NCBI GenBank assembly: GCA_034433695.1
Contig: DAOUAK010000026.1
Location: 1-31,918 of the forward strand
Length of the DNA stretch: 31,918 nt
Direction of reading: 5' to 3'
Source: JASFBA01 sp034433695
Lineage (GTDB): Bacteria > Chloroflexota > Chloroflexia > DTKN01
Position numbers and translations under genes: made by a program. The notes below the pieces were generated by a model. That model was not told the DNA's origin. It did no database searches and worked only from the letters and a program-made list of their open reading frames with translations. Shown here one piece after another: positions 8,723 to 16,318 of this stretch (its first letter is position 1; each line of letters begins with the position of its first letter).

Positions 8723-11158
8723 CTATTCCTCCGGAGGCCGCTTTCCGGCACGCATCTGGACTTCCAGCGCCTCGTCGGTGACCAGCACTTCCTGGTCGAT
8801 GCCGAAACCGATCTCCTTCTTGCTGTAGAGGATCGCGGCGATGACGATGGCTAGTCCTACGCCGGCGACGGCGTAGATGTACGGCTGCAACTGGGCTTCT
8901 TTCCCCAGCCGGACGATCAGGGGGGCCACCAGAAGTGAGACCAGATTGATCACCTTGATCATCGGGTTGAGGGCCGGGCCGGCCGTGTCCTTCAACGGAT
9001 CGCCCACCGTATCCCCGACCACCGCCGCCCGATGCGCCTCCGAGCGCTTGCCCCCATACCAGCCGTCCTCGATGACCTTCTTGGCGTTATCCCAGGCCCC
9101 GCCGGAGTTCGCCATAAAGACGGCCAGGAGTTGTCCGACCACGATGACCCCGGCCAGAAAGCCCCCCAGCGCCGCCTCCTTCAGAAGAAAGCCGACGACG
9201 ATGGGAGTGAGGACGGCCAGAAGTCCCAGGCTGATGAGTTCCTTCTGGGCCGCCGCCGTGCAGATGGTCACGGCCCGGGCGTAATCCGGCTTCACCCGCC
9301 ACTCCAGCACCCCGGGAATACGGAACTGCCGGCGCACCTCCTCCACGATCAGGCCGGCCGCCCGCCCCACGGCCCGGATAGTCAATGCGCTGAAGAGGAA
9401 AGGCATGGCCCCGCCGATGAGCAGGCCGATAAAGACCATCGGATCGGCGACGTCGATCACCCGGAGCGCCTCTACCCCGACCTCCTGGGCCACCTTGCCG
9501 ATGTCGGTGATATAGGCCCCGAAGAGGGAGACGGCGGCGATCACCGCCGAGGCGATGGCGATGCCCTTGGTGATGGCCTTGGTGGTGTTGCCCACGGCGT
9601 CCAGTTCGGCCAGAATCTGGCGGGCCGAAGGCTCCAGCTCGGCCATCTCCCCGATGCCGCCGGCGTTATCGGCGATCGGGCCGAAGGCATCCATCGAGAC
9701 GTTGTTCCCGGTGTGTGAAAGCATCCCGATCCCGGCCAGGGAGACGCTGTAGAGGATAAAGGTGATGCGGTTCTGCGGGGTCATCCCCTCGGTGCTGAAG
9801 GAGCCCATGATCACGGCCACGACCAGCACTCCCAGGGCGGAAAATATCCCCAGTTCGATGTGCCGGGTGCGCCGGTAGACGAAAAGGCCGGCCAGAAGCC
9901 CCAGGACGGCACCGCCGATGAGGATGCCGGTGGAGATCGCCTGCCCAACCTGGACGGTGTAGATAAAGACGGAGAGGAGAATCGTCGCGGCGATGATCAG
10001 AATGGCCCAGACGGTGCTTTCGTAGCCGACGGAGAGGCCGGTCAGAAGGTTGGTCGCTGCCCCGGTGCGGCTGGAACGGGCAATCTCCTTCACCGGGGTG
10101 TTCTTGGGGTGGGTAAAATAGGCGGTGAACTTGTTGAAGCCGACGGCGAGCAAAATGCCGGCCGCCGTTGCCGCAAAGACGCGCAGGTCGCCCACGTAGA
10201 AATAGGCCAGGAGGAAGAAACTGGCGGTGGAGATGAAGGAGGAGAGGTCGTAGGAAAGGTCCATGGCCCGGAAGGCATCCTCCCGGGTCGGCCACCAGGA
10301 AACGGCATAGGTGCCGATGATGGAGGAAAGCACCCCGATGGCCCGTACCAGGAGGGGAAAGACGATCCATTTCAACGCAAAGGGCTGGATGGCCAGCCCC
10401 AGGATCATGGCGGAGACGATGGTCACCTCATAAGACTCGAAGATGTCGGCGGCCATGCCGGCGCAGTCGCCGACGTTATCGCCCACCAGGTCGGCGATGA
10501 CGGCGGCGTTGCGGGGATCGTCCTCCGGGATGCCCACCTCGACCTTTCCCACCAGGTCCGCCCCCACGTCGGCGGCCTTGGTGTAGATGCCGCCGCCCAC
10601 CCGCATGAAGAGGGCCAGGAGCGTTCCCCCGAAACCAAAGCCCAGCAGCACCTCGGGAGCCTTTTCCCAGTAGATCATGAAAATGGCCGTGCCGCCCAGG
10701 AGGCCCAGCCCGTCGGTGAGCATCCCGGTAATCGTGCCGGTGCGGTAGGCGATGCGCAGGGCGTCGGCAAAGGAGCGCCGGGCGGCCGAGGCCACCCGGA
10801 TGTTGCCCTGTACGGCCATATTCATGCCGATGTAGCCCACGGTAGCGGAGAAAAGTGCCCCCATGAGGAAGGCGGCGGCCCGGCCGACCGAGACGGTCCA
10901 TTCCTGGCCGGCCAGGGCCGCCGTCAGGTACAACCCGGCCACCAGGATGACGATGAGAAGAAGAAGGCTGCGGAACTGCCGGCGCAGGTAGGCATTGGCC
11001 CCGTCCCGGATGGCCCAGGCCACATCCTGCATCCGTCGGGTGCCGGTATCCTCCCGGAGAATCTGGCGGGCCAGCCAGAGGGCATAGAGCAGAGCCAGGA
11101 CGGCCGTAGCCAGAACCCCCCACTGTCCACCCCGTTCAAAAAGGGTCGCCTGTTCCAT
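8723..11158 (-). CDS. hppA: K+-independent membrane pyrophosphatase, copy 2
   Basis: Second pyrophosphate-driven ion pump, 811 residues, clearly paralogous to the copy downstream on the same strand. It has the same intact active-site blocks (GGGIYTKAADVG, EDDPRN, VGDNVGDCAGMAADIFES, GGAWDNAKKV, GDTVGDPLKDTAGPA) and the same K+-independence signature GNTTKAITKG near residue 521. It differs most in the N terminus, in the central hydrophobic insertion (about 390-460), in the loop before IADNAGGIGEM, and in the C-terminal tail. ATG at 11158 follows GGAGG. A promoter lies directly upstream. Likely a proton pump by signature; whether the two copies differ in ion, regulation or expression cannot be told from sequence. 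Confidence 0.95.
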   Translation of the reverse strand: MEQATLFERGGQWGVLATAVLALLYALWLARQILREDTGTRRMQDVAWAIRDGANAYLRRQFRSLLLLIVILVAGLYLTAALAGQEWTVSVGRAAAFLMGALFSATVGYIGMNMAVQGNIRVASAARRSFADALRIAYRTGTITGMLTDGLGLLGGTAIFMIYWEKAPEVLLGFGFGGTLLALFMRVGGGIYTKAADVGADLVGKVEVGIPEDDPRNAAVIADLVGDNVGDCAGMAADIFESYEVTIVSAMILGLAIQPFALKWIVFPLLVRAIGVLSSIIGTYAVSWWPTREDAFRAMDLSYDLSSFISTASFFLLAYFYVGDLRVFAATAAGILLAVGFNKFTAYFTHPKNTPVKEIARSSRTGAATNLLTGLSVGYESTVWAILIIAATILLSVFIYTVQVGQAISTGILIGGAVLGLLAGLFVYRRTRHIELGIFSALGVLVVAVIMGSFSTEGMTPQNRITFILYSVSLAGIGMLSHTGNNVSMDAFGPIADNAGGIGEMAELEPSARQILAELDAVGNTTKAITKGIAIASAVIAAVSLFGAYITDIGKVAQEVGVEALRVIDVADPMVFIGLLIGGAMPFLFSALTIRAVGRAAGLIVEEVRRQFRIPGVLEWRVKPDYARAVTICTAAAQKELISLGLLAVLTPIVVGFLLKEAALGGFLAGVIVVGQLLAVFMANSGGAWDNAKKVIEDGWYGGKRSEAHRAAVVGDTVGDPLKDTAGPALNPMIKVINLVSLLVAPLIVRLGKEAQLQPYIYAVAGVGLAIVIAAILYSKKEIGFGIDQEVLVTDEALEVQMRAGKRPPEE

Positions 11159-11191
11159 GCTACCTCCGTTGGAATTTCCAGGATGCGCGGT

Positions 11192-11220
11192 ATTCTACAC
11201 CAACTCGCCGGTTTGTGCAA
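11192..11220 (-). promoter_or_regulatory. Probable promoter of hppA copy 2
   Basis: On the minus strand, TTGCAC (11215-11220), 17-base spacer, TAGAAT (11192-11197). The start codon is 33 bases downstream. It lies just behind the stop of the epimerase gene. Confidence 0.65.
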
Positions 11221-11229
11221 ATCGGCGGC

Positions 11230-12234
11230 TCAGGAACTCGGCCGAGAGGGCGGGCCTGGGGGTGCCGGAGGTGTCCCAGAAGGCCGGCCGGCCACTTCCT
11301 CCAGATACCAGGCAAAAAAGCGGCGCATCCCCTCTTCCACCGGTGTCTTGGGCTCAAAACCCAGCAACCGCCGGGCCTTGGAGATGTCCGCATAGGTCTG
11401 GGGGACATCGCCCGGCACCGGTGGCAGCCGCACCAGCCGGGCCTTTTTGCCGACGATCTCCTCGATCAGGGCGATAAACGCCTCGGTAGGGATGGGGTGA
11501 GAGTTCCCCAGGTTGATGATCTCAAAGGGGAAATCGGCTTCCAGGGCCGCCAGCACCCCGGCGATGATGTCGTCAATGTAGGTAAAGTCGCGCCGGTGTC
11601 CTTGCCCGAAGAATTCCAGCGGCTCTTCCCGATAAATCCAGTCCAGGAAGCGGTAAGGGGCCATATCCGGCCGGCCGCGCGGCCCGTATACGGTGAAAAA
11701 GCGCAGGCAGGTACAACGCAGGCCGTAGAGGTGGTGATAGGTATAGGCCAGGAGTTCGGCTGCCCGCTTGGTGGCCGCATAGGGCGAGATCGGGTGGACA
11801 CAGGGATCGTCCTCACGGAAGGGGACCCGGCTGCTTGCCCCATAGACCGAGGAACTGGAAGCCAGCACAAAGTTGCGCACCCCTTGCCGGCGGGCATTTT
11901 CCAGCAAAACCAGCGTCCCCCCCACATTGACCTCCGCATAGAGCCGGGGCTGCTGTACGGAGTAACGTACCCCGGCCATGGCGGCGATGTGCACCACCCG
12001 CTCCGGCCGCTCCTGCTCAAAGAGGGATGCCACGGCCGCTTCGTCCCGCACATCGGCCTCATAGAGGCGGAAATCAGGATGGGCCAGACATCCGGCGATG
12101 TTGCGCCGCTTGCGCTCCGGACTGTAATAGTCGTTGAAGTTATCCAGACAGATGACCCGCTCCCCCCGGGCCAGTAGCGCCTCGCAAAGGTGGGAGCCGA
12201 TAAAGCCGGCCCCCCCGGTCACCAGGATGCTCAC
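11230..12234 (-). CDS. UDP-glucuronate 4-epimerase-like SDR enzyme
   Basis: Predicted to interconvert UDP-glucuronate and UDP-galacturonate in the cytoplasm. 334 residues. The NAD-binding motif TGGAGFIGSH is at 6-15. NFNDYYSPERKRRNI and MAGVRYSVQQP are typical of the 4-epimerases of UDP-glucuronate; the catalytic set is SSSSVYG plus YAATK; GRPDMAPYRF and RRDFTYIDDI follow. The start is GTG at 12234 because it overlaps the upstream stop (GTGA, four bases) and places the Rossmann motif at the usual distance. It is the last gene of the polysaccharide block. Exact sugar could also be UDP-glucose/galactose, but the YYSPERK block argues against it. Confidence 0.88.
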   Translation of the reverse strand: MSILVTGGAGFIGSHLCEALLARGERVICLDNFNDYYSPERKRRNIAGCLAHPDFRLYEADVRDEAAVASLFEQERPERVVHIAAMAGVRYSVQQPRLYAEVNVGGTLVLLENARRQGVRNFVLASSSSVYGASSRVPFREDDPCVHPISPYAATKRAAELLAYTYHHLYGLRCTCLRFFTVYGPRGRPDMAPYRFLDWIYREEPLEFFGQGHRRDFTYIDDIIAGVLAALEADFPFEIINLGNSHPIPTEAFIALIEEIVGKKARLVRLPPVPGDVPQTYADISKARRLLGFEPKTPVEEGMRRFFAWYLEEVAGRPSGTPPAPPGPPSRPSS

Positions 12235-13190
12235 CGCCTCCCCTCCCGGGCCAGTCTCTCCCGAAACCAGGGGATCGTCCGACGCAAGCCTTCCTCCAGG
12301 GAAATCTGCGGCTCCCACCCCAGAAGCCGGCGGGCCAGGGTGATGTCCGGCTGGCGAATGTTGGGGTCATCCCGAGTGCGCTCGTCCGCGGGGACGATGA
12401 ACTCGATGGGAGAGGAACTGCCCGTGACCTCCAGCACCTTCCGGGCAAACTCCAGGATGGTCATCTCCTGGGGGTTGCCCAGATTGACCGGGCCGCAGTA
12501 ATCGCTTCTCAGAAGGCGGACGAGGCCCTCTACCATATCGTCAATGTAGCAGAAAGAGCGGGTACGGCTGCCGTCGTCGTAGACGGTGAGTGGCTCCCCC
12601 AGGAGGGCCTGACGAATAAAGTTGGGAACGACGCGGCCGTCGTCCAGGCGCATACGGGGACCGTAGGTATTGAAGATGCGGGCGATGCGGGTGGGGAGGC
12701 CATGGGCGCGGTGGTAGGCCATCGTCAGGGCTTCGGCGAAGCGCTTGGACTCGTCATAGACGCCGCGCGGCCCCACAGGATTGACGTTGCCCCAGTAGGT
12801 CTCCGGCTGGGGATGCACCTGGGGGTCCCCGTAGACTTCGGAGGTGGAGGCCAGGAGAAAGATGGCCTTCTTGGCCAGCGCCAGCCCCAGGGCGTTGTGG
12901 GTGCCCAGCGCTCCCACCTTCAGGGTCTGGATCGGCTTCTCCAGATAGTCCACCGGACTGGGCAGGGAAGCCAGGTGCAACACGGCGTCCAGCGGCCCCT
13001 CTACGGCAATGTAGTGGGTCACATCGTGGTGGACAAAGGAGAAACGCTCGTTTTCCAGCAGGTGGGCGATGTTGTCCATGCTCCCGGTGACCAGGTTGTC
13101 CATGGCGATGACTTCATGCCCTTCGCCCACCAGCCGGTCGCAGAGGTGGGAACCGATGAAGCCGGCTCCCCCGGTGATCAGGATGCGCAT
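12231..13190 (-). CDS. UDP-glucuronate decarboxylase (UDP-xylose synthase)
   Basis: Predicted to convert UDP-glucuronate to UDP-xylose with bound NAD. 319 residues. MRILITGGAGFIGSHLCDRL opens the Rossmann fold; HLASLPSPVDY, STSEVYGDP and YDESKRFAE (catalytic Tyr and Lys) are characteristic of this family, as are IFNTYGPRMRLDDGRVVPNF and RTRSFCYIDDMV. I chose the ATG at 13190 by homology to the family start; a GTG at 13223 abutting the upstream stop would add eleven unconserved residues. The stop overlaps the epimerase start. It shares its substrate with the next gene, so the pair splits UDP-glucuronate into two donor sugars. Confidence 0.9.
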   Translation of the reverse strand: MRILITGGAGFIGSHLCDRLVGEGHEVIAMDNLVTGSMDNIAHLLENERFSFVHHDVTHYIAVEGPLDAVLHLASLPSPVDYLEKPIQTLKVGALGTHNALGLALAKKAIFLLASTSEVYGDPQVHPQPETYWGNVNPVGPRGVYDESKRFAEALTMAYHRAHGLPTRIARIFNTYGPRMRLDDGRVVPNFIRQALLGEPLTVYDDGSRTRSFCYIDDMVEGLVRLLRSDYCGPVNLGNPQEMTILEFARKVLEVTGSSSPIEFIVPADERTRDDPNIRQPDITLARRLLGWEPQISLEEGLRRTIPWFRERLAREGRR

Positions 13191-13223
13191 TTTATCTCGT
13201 GTTGCATGTTGTGTGTGAAACAC

Positions 13224-14654
13224 CTAATACGCTCCTTTTCCGCTGATCACGGCCGGAATCGTTCGGAGAAGGATGAGGATGTCCAGCCACAGGCTCCAGT
13301 TTTCGATATAGTAGATGTCCAGGCGAATCATATCCTCGAAGGAGAGGTCGCTGCGTCCGGAGATCTGCCACAGCCCGGTGACGCCGGGGAGCACCTCCAG
13401 GCGTTTGCGCTGCCAGGGCTGATACTGGGCCACCTCGTCGGGAGTGCCCGGGCGGGGTCCTACCCAACTCATCTCCCCCAGGAGGATGTTCAGCACCTGG
13501 GGAAGTTCGTCCAGGCTGGCACGGCGCAGAATGCGGCCGACGCGGGTCACGCGGGGGTCGGCACGAATCTTGAAGAGCGGGCCGTCGGCCTCGTTCAGGG
13601 CGGCCAGGCGACTTTTTTCCTTCTCGGCGCGCTCGTACATCGTGCGGAATTTGAAGACGGTAAAAGGCCGGCCTTTTCGTCCGATGCGTTTCTGGGTGAA
13701 GAGGATGGGCCCCGGGGAATCCAGTTTGATGGCCACGGCGATCAGGAGAAAGAGCGGCCAGCCAAGCGAAAGGACCAGGAGCGAAAGGAGCATATCCATC
13801 GCCCGTTTCAGGAGGAGGTTCCAACCCCGGATGGCCACCTCCTTCAGGCCCAGGAGGGGCACACCGCCCAGTTCGGCGATGTCCACCCGGTCGAAACTCA
13901 TCTCGTAGATGTCGGGGGCCAGGCGAAAGTCCACTCCTTCGTTACGGCAGTGGGCCGCCGCCTCCAGTGCCTTCCGGTGTGCTTCCGAGGGGAGGGCGAT
14001 GATCGCCAGGTCGATCCGGCAGGGCTCCAGGAGCAGGGGAAGGTCCTCCGGCCGGCCCAGATAGCGGAACGGTTCGTCCTCGGTGGGGTTTTCCGGCAGA
14101 GGGGCATCGTCCACATATCCGACCAGGAAATAGCCCAACTGGGGTTGCCGGCGAATGGTCTGCATCACCTGTTGCCCCAGCGGGCCGGCCCCGACCACCA
14201 GCACCCGCTCGGCCGCAACGCCATGACGCCACAGCCACTGCATCCCCCGATGTAACACGGCTCGCCCGATCCCGACGGTGAGGATCATCGTCAGCCAGGC
14301 GTAGACATAAAGCAGACGGCTGTAGTAGGTCTGGGTGGCGTAGAGGACGACGACGAGGGCAGCTACGGCCAGGGTCGTGCTGCCGACCACCCGCGAAAGG
14401 GTCTCCAGCCAGGGTGCTCCCCGGGGCGAACGGTAGAGTCCCCGCGCCTCAAAAAGGGCCAGGAGGAAGAGGACCAGGGTGACGCCGATCCAGAGGAAGC
14501 GGTTGAAGGGCAGATCGTACTCCTCCAGGACGGCCTGCCCCAGTTCCAGTTCATACCGCAGAACATAGGCCAGCACAAAGCCCAGAAAAGCCATGGCCGC
14601 GTCGAAGAAAAGAAGGCCGATATGGCTGATCAAGCGGCGCAGCGAACGGCTCAT
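13224..14654 (-). CDS. Polyprenyl-phosphate sugar phosphotransferase (initiating glycosyltransferase)
   Basis: Starts surface polysaccharide synthesis by moving a sugar-1-phosphate onto undecaprenyl phosphate. 476 residues. N-terminal membrane segments (about 10-130), a Rossmann-like middle domain (VLVVGAGPLGQQVMQ near 170-185), a further membrane helix before residue 300, and the C-terminal catalytic domain with KRAMDMLLSLL, FKFRTMY, RRASLDELPQVLNIL and WVGPRPGTP, then PGVTGLWQISGRS. The ATG at 14654 has GAGGAG upstream; a GTG at 14672 would fall too close to the promoter. Same family as WcaJ and CpsE. Which sugar is moved is unknown. Confidence 0.92.
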   Translation of the reverse strand: MSRSLRRLISHIGLLFFDAAMAFLGFVLAYVLRYELELGQAVLEEYDLPFNRFLWIGVTLVLFLLALFEARGLYRSPRGAPWLETLSRVVGSTTLAVAALVVVLYATQTYYSRLLYVYAWLTMILTVGIGRAVLHRGMQWLWRHGVAAERVLVVGAGPLGQQVMQTIRRQPQLGYFLVGYVDDAPLPENPTEDEPFRYLGRPEDLPLLLEPCRIDLAIIALPSEAHRKALEAAAHCRNEGVDFRLAPDIYEMSFDRVDIAELGGVPLLGLKEVAIRGWNLLLKRAMDMLLSLLVLSLGWPLFLLIAVAIKLDSPGPILFTQKRIGRKGRPFTVFKFRTMYERAEKEKSRLAALNEADGPLFKIRADPRVTRVGRILRRASLDELPQVLNILLGEMSWVGPRPGTPDEVAQYQPWQRKRLEVLPGVTGLWQISGRSDLSFEDMIRLDIYYIENWSLWLDILILLRTIPAVISGKGAY

Positions 14655-14685
14655 CCGCCGTCTCCTCGGCACAGGCCTTTTCTAT

Positions 14686-14691
14686 ATTATA
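14686..14691 (-). promoter_or_regulatory. Extended -10 promoter before the sugar phosphotransferase
   Basis: Minus strand TGG-TATAAT, with TATAAT at 14686-14691. No good -35 is seen (closest is TTCCCG at 18 bases), so the extended -10 would have to carry it. It would give the last three glycan genes a promoter of their own. Confidence 0.5.
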
Positions 14692-14757
14692 CCACTCCTT
14701 CCCCTGTCCCGGGAAACGGCCGGCTGCCATAAGCGGCGGGGTAGCGGGCGGGTTGCC

Positions 14758-16281
14758 TTACTCGCAGCAAGCGGATAGGCTCGGGGAGCACCCGCGTGGT
14801 GCTCCCCGAGGTTTTCTTTGCTCACCAGGAGCACTTGCCACGGGTTGACCCACAGAGGTGGCCAATCCCAGGATTCCCCAGAGCAAGAAGGCCATGTGCG
14901 GAAATTCCAGGTTGAAGAAATAGTGGTCCAGCAGCCCTGTGCTCAGGGCAGATACCGCACCGGCCAGCAGAGCCAGCCGTTCTTCCTCCTGGCGGGCCAG
15001 GCGTAGCCCTCGGGATAGGGCGACCCCGATGAAGGCCAGGAAGGAGAAAAACCCCAGCAAGCCCATCCGTTCGGAGACGGTCAGGTAGAGGCTGGAGACG
15101 CCCACGCTCAGGTCGATATCGGGGGCATTTCCCAGGCCCACGCCCAGGGTCGGGTAGCGGCCGAGGATGACCAGGGCATTGGCGAACTCGGCCAGGCGCA
15201 TCCGGTTGGCCAGGTCCTGGAAGAAGAGGCCCTGGCGGAGGCGTTCCAGGGCCGGTCCGCTCCATCCCGCTCCCAGGATGAGAAAAGCCAGCAGGAGAAC
15301 ACCGGCCAGGAGGAACCACCACAGGCGGCGGTAGCGCACTGTGGCCAGGAAGACGGCCGCCACCAGGAAACCGCCCAGAGCGGCCCGCGAGTGGGTCAGG
15401 TAGAGGCAGGCCAGGAGTGGGGCCACCCTCAACCCCACCTTCGGCAGGTTGACTTCCATCCCGCCTTCCTTCGTCGAATGGGGGGACAGGGAAATCGGGG
15501 TGAGGGCCATCGCCGCCGCTACGGCGAGCATCCCGCCGAAACTGTTGGGGTCCACCGCCGTACCGATGGCCCGTTCCAGGCCGTCGGGATCGTCCTCCAC
15601 GTAGCGCAGCACCCGCCCCTGGGTGGGATAGCCCAGTGGCCCCAGTCCCACCAGGAGGTCGCGGGCCAGAGGGTCGGGCAGGGCCTGAAGGAGGATGCCC
15701 AATCCGGCGGCCAGGCCGGCCGCCAGCAGGAAGAGGCGCAGGAATTGCCGGAGGTGTTCGCGGGTGTGGACCAGGCGGCGGACGCCAAAGAAGGCCAGCA
15801 GCCCCAGGGCGAATTTTCCGTAGTGATGCAGGATGGTGGCGGTTATTCCATGCCCGAGGACCAGGGAAAAGAGGGTCAGCCCGAAGAAGGCCCAGGCCAG
15901 GGCATCCGGGATGGAGAAACGTCCATACCAGCGTCCTCCGAGTAGAGGGGAGAGGAGCCAACCCCCGAAGAAGCCGAGGAGGGCGAGTTCCAGGAAGGAA
16001 GGGGTCAGGCCCAGCGAGACGGGGAGGACGCCGAAGGGAAGGAGGACGGCAATCGCCACGGCCAGGAGGAAGCCCTTCCAGGGAAAGAGGAAGGCAAAGA
16101 TTGCCGCGGCCAGGCCGGATAGCGTAGCCAGGGGCAGGAGTAACCCGTAGCGTGCGGCGACCCATCCGGTGGCCAGGCCCAGGAGGAGCGTGAGGCCGGC
16201 CCCAATCGCCCGCCTCACGAGGAACGTTTCGCCGGCCTTCCATCTCGGTCGTATCTGTGCCGTCTGCACCTGCGCACCCAC
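14758..16281 (-). CDS. O-antigen ligase/polymerase-like membrane protein
   Basis: 507 residues, mostly hydrophobic with about 11-13 membrane helices, a long periplasmic-type loop around 220-270 and a further one near 340-370. GTAVDPNSFGGMLA near 238-251 is the typical block of the O-antigen ligase/Wzy superfamily, and TQGRVLRYVED precedes it; LGVGLGNAP and LRLARQEEE lie further on. Predicted to polymerise glycan repeat units or attach glycan at the outer face of the membrane. The start is uncertain: I give GTG at 16281, without a clear ribosome binding site; other GTGs lie within a dozen codons. The gene follows the kinase by 37 bases. Its last codons contain a perfect 13-bp hairpin. Confidence 0.82.
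   Translation of the reverse strand: MGAQVQTAQIRPRWKAGETFLVRRAIGAGLTLLLGLATGWVAARYGLLLPLATLSGLAAAIFAFLFPWKGFLLAVAIAVLLPFGVLPVSLGLTPSFLELALLGFFGGWLLSPLLGGRWYGRFSIPDALAWAFFGLTLFSLVLGHGITATILHHYGKFALGLLAFFGVRRLVHTREHLRQFLRLFLLAAGLAAGLGILLQALPDPLARDLLVGLGPLGYPTQGRVLRYVEDDPDGLERAIGTAVDPNSFGGMLAVAAAMALTPISLSPHSTKEGGMEVNLPKVGLRVAPLLACLYLTHSRAALGGFLVAAVFLATVRYRRLWWFLLAGVLLLAFLILGAGWSGPALERLRQGLFFQDLANRMRLAEFANALVILGRYPTLGVGLGNAPDIDLSVGVSSLYLTVSERMGLLGFFSFLAFIGVALSRGLRLARQEEERLALLAGAVSALSTGLLDHYFFNLEFPHMAFLLWGILGLATSVGQPVASAPGEQRKPRGAPRGCSPSLSACCE
14780..14810. repeat. Perfect 13-bp inverted repeat in the 3' end of the ligase gene
   Basis: CTCGGGGAGCACC (14780-14792), loop CGCGT, GGTGCTCCCCGAG (14798-14810). 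On the plus strand GTTTTCTTTG follows, which looks like a terminator, but no plus-strand gene reads into it. On the minus strand it is inside the last twenty codons of the ligase gene and no T tract follows. Confidence 0.7.
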
Positions 16282-16318
16282 CGGAGGGGTAAGGAACGGT
16301 TCGGCCTCGCTTCCGGCG

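Noticed and set aside
9860..11395. 511-codon plus-strand frame antisense to hppA copy 2
   Set aside because: Translation rich in Gly, Asp, His and Glu as expected from the complement of membrane-protein codons; no motif.
12702..14255. 517-codon plus-strand frame over the decarboxylase and sugar transferase genes
   Set aside because: Spans two real genes on the other strand and has no recognisable domain.
14822..16243. 473-codon frame within the ligase gene, same strand
   Set aside because: Pro/Arg/Gly-rich translation without membrane helices; the alternative frame has the O-antigen ligase motif GTAVDPNSFGG.
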